Assembly (NCBI GenBank): GCA_018105865.1
Contig: CM030862.1
Span: forward strand, 7,246,979 to 7,310,978
Origin: Metaphire vulgaris
Taxonomy: Eukaryota > Annelida > Clitellata > Crassiclitellata > Megascolecidae
DNA length: 64,000 bases
Direction of reading: 5' to 3'
Both the position numbers and the translations under genes were made by a program. Below the pieces are notes generated by a model that was given only the letters and a program-made list of their open reading frames with translations, was not told the origin of the DNA and ran no database searches. Shown in pieces: positions 60,343 to 64,000 of the stretch. Each line of letters begins with the position of its first letter. Positions within the stretch are counted from its first letter, which is position 1.

Positions 60343-62772
60343 ACACTGGTCAACAAATTTTATGCAAGTTTTTGTTTCCTCTACGAATTTTGGTGAAACT
60401 AATAGATTTTGACTTGCTGAACACAAATATGTAATTAGAATTTCTGTATCACGTAAGGTTTTTAAGAAATCGACAATTTAGCATTTAGTATTGTAACGTC
60501 TTCTGCAACATAATCCTACAGAAGGATCTAGGCAATAATGACAAGACATGAGAAAATTAGAAATGTTTTGAGAAAATTAGAAATGTTTTGCTGTAGATTT
60601 TCGTTTGTAGTCGCTGTCCTGTGCTTCACGTATCAGTGACCAACAGTAGTCTCCGAGCATAGACGGACTCCACTTTCCCTGGTAGCATTTCTCGACGCTG
60701 GCAATGTCTTTGTGAAATCTTTCACCATGTTCATCACTGACGGCGCCGATATTGTCCGGGAAGAAGTCCAAGTGAGAATGAAGGAAGTGTATCTTCAGTG
60801 ACATGTTGCATTTCATTGCCTTGTAAGCTTGTAGCAGATTTCCAACTTGTTCAACATAGTTTGGCGCCTTGTAGTTGCCCAGAAAGTTAGCAACAACATC
60901 CCTGAAGGCTGTCCAGGCAACATGCTCGGCACCCTGCAGAAGGCCCTCAAAGTGACCGTCCTTGAGCATCTCTCGAATCTGTGGGCCAACAAAAACGCCT
61001 TCTTTTATTTTAGCATCACTGGTGCGTGGAAACCTCTGTCGTAAGTATGTAAAGGCTTCACTTTCTTTGTTCATTGCTTTGACAAAGTTTTTCATTAACC
61101 CAAGTTTGACGTGCAAAGGTGGGAGATAAATGTTCTTCGGATCAACGAGAGGATCATGTTTAACGTTCTTCTGTCCTGGAACCAAGTCCCTGCGAGGTGG
61201 CCAGACCTTTCTCACATAATGTGAATCTCTAGCTCGGCTGTCCCACTCGCAAAGAAAGCAACAGTACTTGGTGTAGCCTAGCTGTGCAGACCGAGTAGAA
61301 TTGCAACAACTTTCAGATCTCCACATATATTCCAGTTGTATCTTGAGTATTCTATGTGTTTCAATAGCAGCTGCATGTTCTCATGTTTCCTTCATGTAAG
61401 CAGCATGTCCAATGGGTACTGAAGGGTATGAATTGCCATTGTGCAGCAAAACAGCCTTTAAACTTAACAGCGAAGAGTCAACAAAAAGTCGCCATTCGGA
61501 TGGATTGTGCTTACAGCCGAAAGCAGAAAGCAATCCATCAATGTCAATGCAAAAAGTAAGACTGTCGATTTTTTTTGAAGAATCGAGTCAAGTCTTCATG
61601 CCGTTTACGAAATACTGAAATTTTTGTACCTGGAGAGAGCAGATTCCATCCTTGCAACCTAGATCCAAGCAATTCTGCTTGATTTTGTGACAAATCTAAG
61701 TCTCTGACCAGATCATTGAGCTCTGCTTGAGAAATCAAATGAGGATTGCTGGATGTCGATGGCTCAAACTCTGGGTCTTCCGTAGCTGAATCATCAACTA
61801 TCTGCAGCATTTCATCTGTCTCTGCATGCTCGTCCTCGTCCTCCAGTGTCCAAAACTGGGGGGGGGGGGTTGGAACAGGAAGACTCTCGTCGTGTGGAAC
61901 TGGTCTCATTGCCGAGGCAAGGTTAGGATACCCAATAGACTTCCTATTCTTTTAAGAAAATCCTGTAACATTCGTCATGCAGAAATAGCAATCCGTTACA
62001 TGATTATTCTGCTCCCTCCATATCATTGGTATGGCGAATGGCATGGATGGACGCTTACCTGCAAGCCAAGCTCGCAGACTGGTAGCACAAGATGAACAAC
62101 ATATATGAGGTGCCCATACTTTGTCCTGGTCGCCAATTTTAATTTTGCATCCAAAGTATAACTCATATCCTTTCTTTATGATTGCTGTCATACTCCGCTT
62201 CTGTGTAAGCAGCACGTCTAACGTAAACTCTCCACAGATGTAGCAGAACGTGCCACTGCTATTGCGACATCGACGCGACATTTCAGAAACTTTAATTAAA
62301 TTAGTTAATATATTCAATTCACAGCCTTTAACTAAACAGTTATATCTCATCAAATAGAAAGACTGCAGCTGCTTCCTAGTGCTACTTGGTATTTATATAG
62401 GACTGCGTAACCATAGCAACAATACATGCTAGGCATGTAGTCTTGAAGACAGGTTTGGGCGCGTCTGGGCATGTCTGGACATGCCTAATTATACTAATTT
62501 TCAAAATCCATGTAGTTAAGTGAGCCAGCAGTGCATATTACATCTGTTATGGCGGTCACATAAGAATCTTGCCTAACCTGAATACCCATAACTCAGATAA
62601 CTCTCGAAAACCACGATTTTAAAATTCTTATAATTTTAAAATTTAAAATCAGCTTTTTCTCAAAAATCTTACGTGATAGGAAAATTTCAAAATTATTCCT
62701 GTAATCAGCATGACAAAATCTACCTGGAACACCAGAAATTGAACAGGAAACAAAAACCTTGTTGACCAGTGT
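60343..62772 (-). mobile_element. 2.43-kb DNA transposon with about 100-bp terminal inverted repeats
   Basis: The left end ACACTGGTCAACAA and right end TTGTTGACCAGTGT are inverted. Imperfect pairing continues for about 100 bp through TTTTTGTTTCCT, AGATTTTG, TATCACGTAAG. TA lies on both sides (60341-60342, 62773-62774). The only cargo is the degenerate protein gene at 60577-62320 on the minus strand. Confidence 0.85.
60577..62320 (-). pseudogene. Decayed copy of a widespread uncharacterised protein family (probable transposase)
   Basis: I recognise the family as repeated predicted proteins of insects, hydrozoans and other invertebrates, without an assigned name. On the minus strand the N terminus (from about 62284) has zinc-ligand pairs FCYICGEF, HICCSSCATSL and CYFCMTNV. 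A central part has WRLFVDSSLLSLKAVLLHNG, then CGDLKVVAILLG, CCFLCEWDSRARDSHY and near the C terminus SDEHGERFHKDI. Breaks: in-frame stop at about 61953 (after TGFS), a frameshift near 61545-61560, a stop near 61390 (after YMKET) and a frameshift near 61270-61290. Asp, Asp and Glu in those blocks would fit an RNase H-fold DDE transposase; that is inference. It is certainly non-functional in this copy. Confidence 0.75.
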
Positions 62773-62860
62773 TATAATTAGTTATTTTGCGCTCACGAGG
62801 AACTGTCACTAACAATGTTGTCAAGTATTTTGCATGTGAGGCAAATTGCAGATACAAAAG

Positions 62861-63032
62861 CAGGGCGCGATATGTAGGGGTAAAGGGGGAATCTCCCCCC
62901 ACTGCCCAACTGCATCCCCTACTGCTACATCCCCCACCACTGCACCCCTCACTGTTACATTTCCCAACAACTACATCCCCCCAAGCACGACATATCCTCC
63001 CCCCGCTGCTCCAGGTCACAAATCGCACCCTG
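62861..63032. mobile_element. hAT-like MITE, GCGATTTGT family (reverse)
   Basis: Ends CAGGGCGCGATATGTAGG and CACAAATCGCACCCTG; perfect duplication TACAAAAG. It is the reverse-orientation relative of 14429-14597. Confidence 0.93.
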
Positions 63033-63040
63033 TACAAAAG

Positions 63041-63489
63041 CTCAGTAAACTCTAAAAACATGTCGTCTTCTCAATTGAGTCACGGCTTTCAGCAGAACGT
63101 CGATAATTAATCGACTCTCATTTGGCCTTCAAGGTCATATACTTGAGAACACAGGATGCTGGCAATTTGAGCAAAGAAAATGATTTTATGGATTTTATTT
63201 CAACTGCACGAGGAAAAGAAACTAAAAAATAAACTTCTCTACAAGCTCGTCAATTAATTATCAATCGAGGAAAAGGAGTTCGATTTTTCTAGAATATATT
63301 TTTTAAATTTGCTATTCCGTGCGTGAATGTAAAAAATTCCAGAACTTCAAAATAGCACCATTTTGGAACTCTCATTAGTGTTCGAGACAACTGGAAGCCC
63401 CGTTCAAGTGGAAACGTGTTCAAGTTCAATAACCCGGGGTTTAAAGATGCCTGGAATGACGAATCGGCAGACGAAAGTGAACAACATGC
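63041..63489. other. Intergenic, no gene recognised
   Basis: AT-rich sequence without coding frames of interest. Confidence 0.4.
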
Positions 63490-63565
<76 letters not shown>

Positions 63566-63700
63566 CAGAGAGACAGAGAGACAGAGAGACAGAGAGACAG
63601 AGAGACAGAGAGACAAGGAAACAGAGAGACAGAGAGACAGAGACAGAGAGGAGGATAAAGAGGGAAGGAGAGAAGGAGAGAATGAGAGAGGGAGAGAGTG
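63490..63700. repeat. (GA)n and (GAGAGACA)n microsatellite
   Basis: A GA run of about 27 units followed by eight-base GAGAGACA units and GA-rich sequence; a second GA run lies at 63838-63862. Confidence 0.97.
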
Positions 63701-64000
63701 AACTCGGTTTTTGGACATTGTTCGAAATATGAAGGAAAAAATGTTTCTATATATCGTCGATAGAATTATTCGCTTACTATATAACGTTTGCTTACAGTAA
63801 AGGACACCTTGAACCTTGCCAACTACCTTTAGAAGGAAGAGAGAGAGAGAGAGAGAGAGAGAGGGGAAGCAGTTTAAAGGTTTCGATGTTTTTCGGTTTC
63901 CAGTTCGGTGCAATTAACCTTGCGTTCCACTTGAGATATATCGCAGGTTACGCTAACTCGACTTCAGATAAAGATTTGCATTGTCTTTTGTAGTGATACG

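Overview
The window looks like animal nuclear DNA, most likely from an invertebrate deuterostome and perhaps an echinoderm. That placement is an inference, drawn from the Tbx6/16-type genes, the crowded LINE, hAT and Helitron debris, and the constant recurrence of the palindrome TAGGCCTA. There are no operons, no prokaryotic features, and no rRNA or tRNA gene that I can support. Almost everything outside two spliced genes is mobile-element debris or microsatellite.

Two T-box transcription factor genes lie head to tail on the + strand. Gene 1 (19138-46514, six coding exons, about 633 aa) is a complete Tbx6/16-type gene with introns swollen by transposons. Gene 2 (52985-59201, five coding exons, about 435 aa) is a shorter, divergent relative. 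Its introns sit at the same positions and phases within and just after the T-box, so the pair is best explained as a tandem duplication followed by divergence.

Layout: 0-18 kb is upstream sequence of LINE fragments, short hAT-type MITEs, microsatellites and a CpG-rich stretch (3.53-4.17 kb). 18.3-19.3 kb is the GC-rich 5' region and first coding exon of gene 1. 19.3-45.6 kb holds its introns, with nested hAT, Helitron, pogo-like, SINE and LINE insertions. 46.5-52.9 kb is the intergenic gap, with a Helitron-like element and a long-TIR mariner that is itself rearranged and interrupted. 53-59.2 kb is gene 2. 60.3-62.8 kb is a complete TIR-bounded DNA element carrying a decayed copy of a widespread uncharacterised protein family. 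The rest is MITE and GA-rich repeat.

In all, 31 insertions with hAT-like termini could be delimited by flanking direct repeats: 16 with perfect 8-bp repeats, one with a perfect 9-bp repeat, 10 matching 7/8 and 4 matching 6/8. Two broader signals stand out: an internal motif close to CTTTTTTTGCTTGTCA shared by MITE families with unrelated ends, and the large excess of TAGGCCTA. One MITE landed on the 5' splice site of gene 1 exon 3 and duplicated it.
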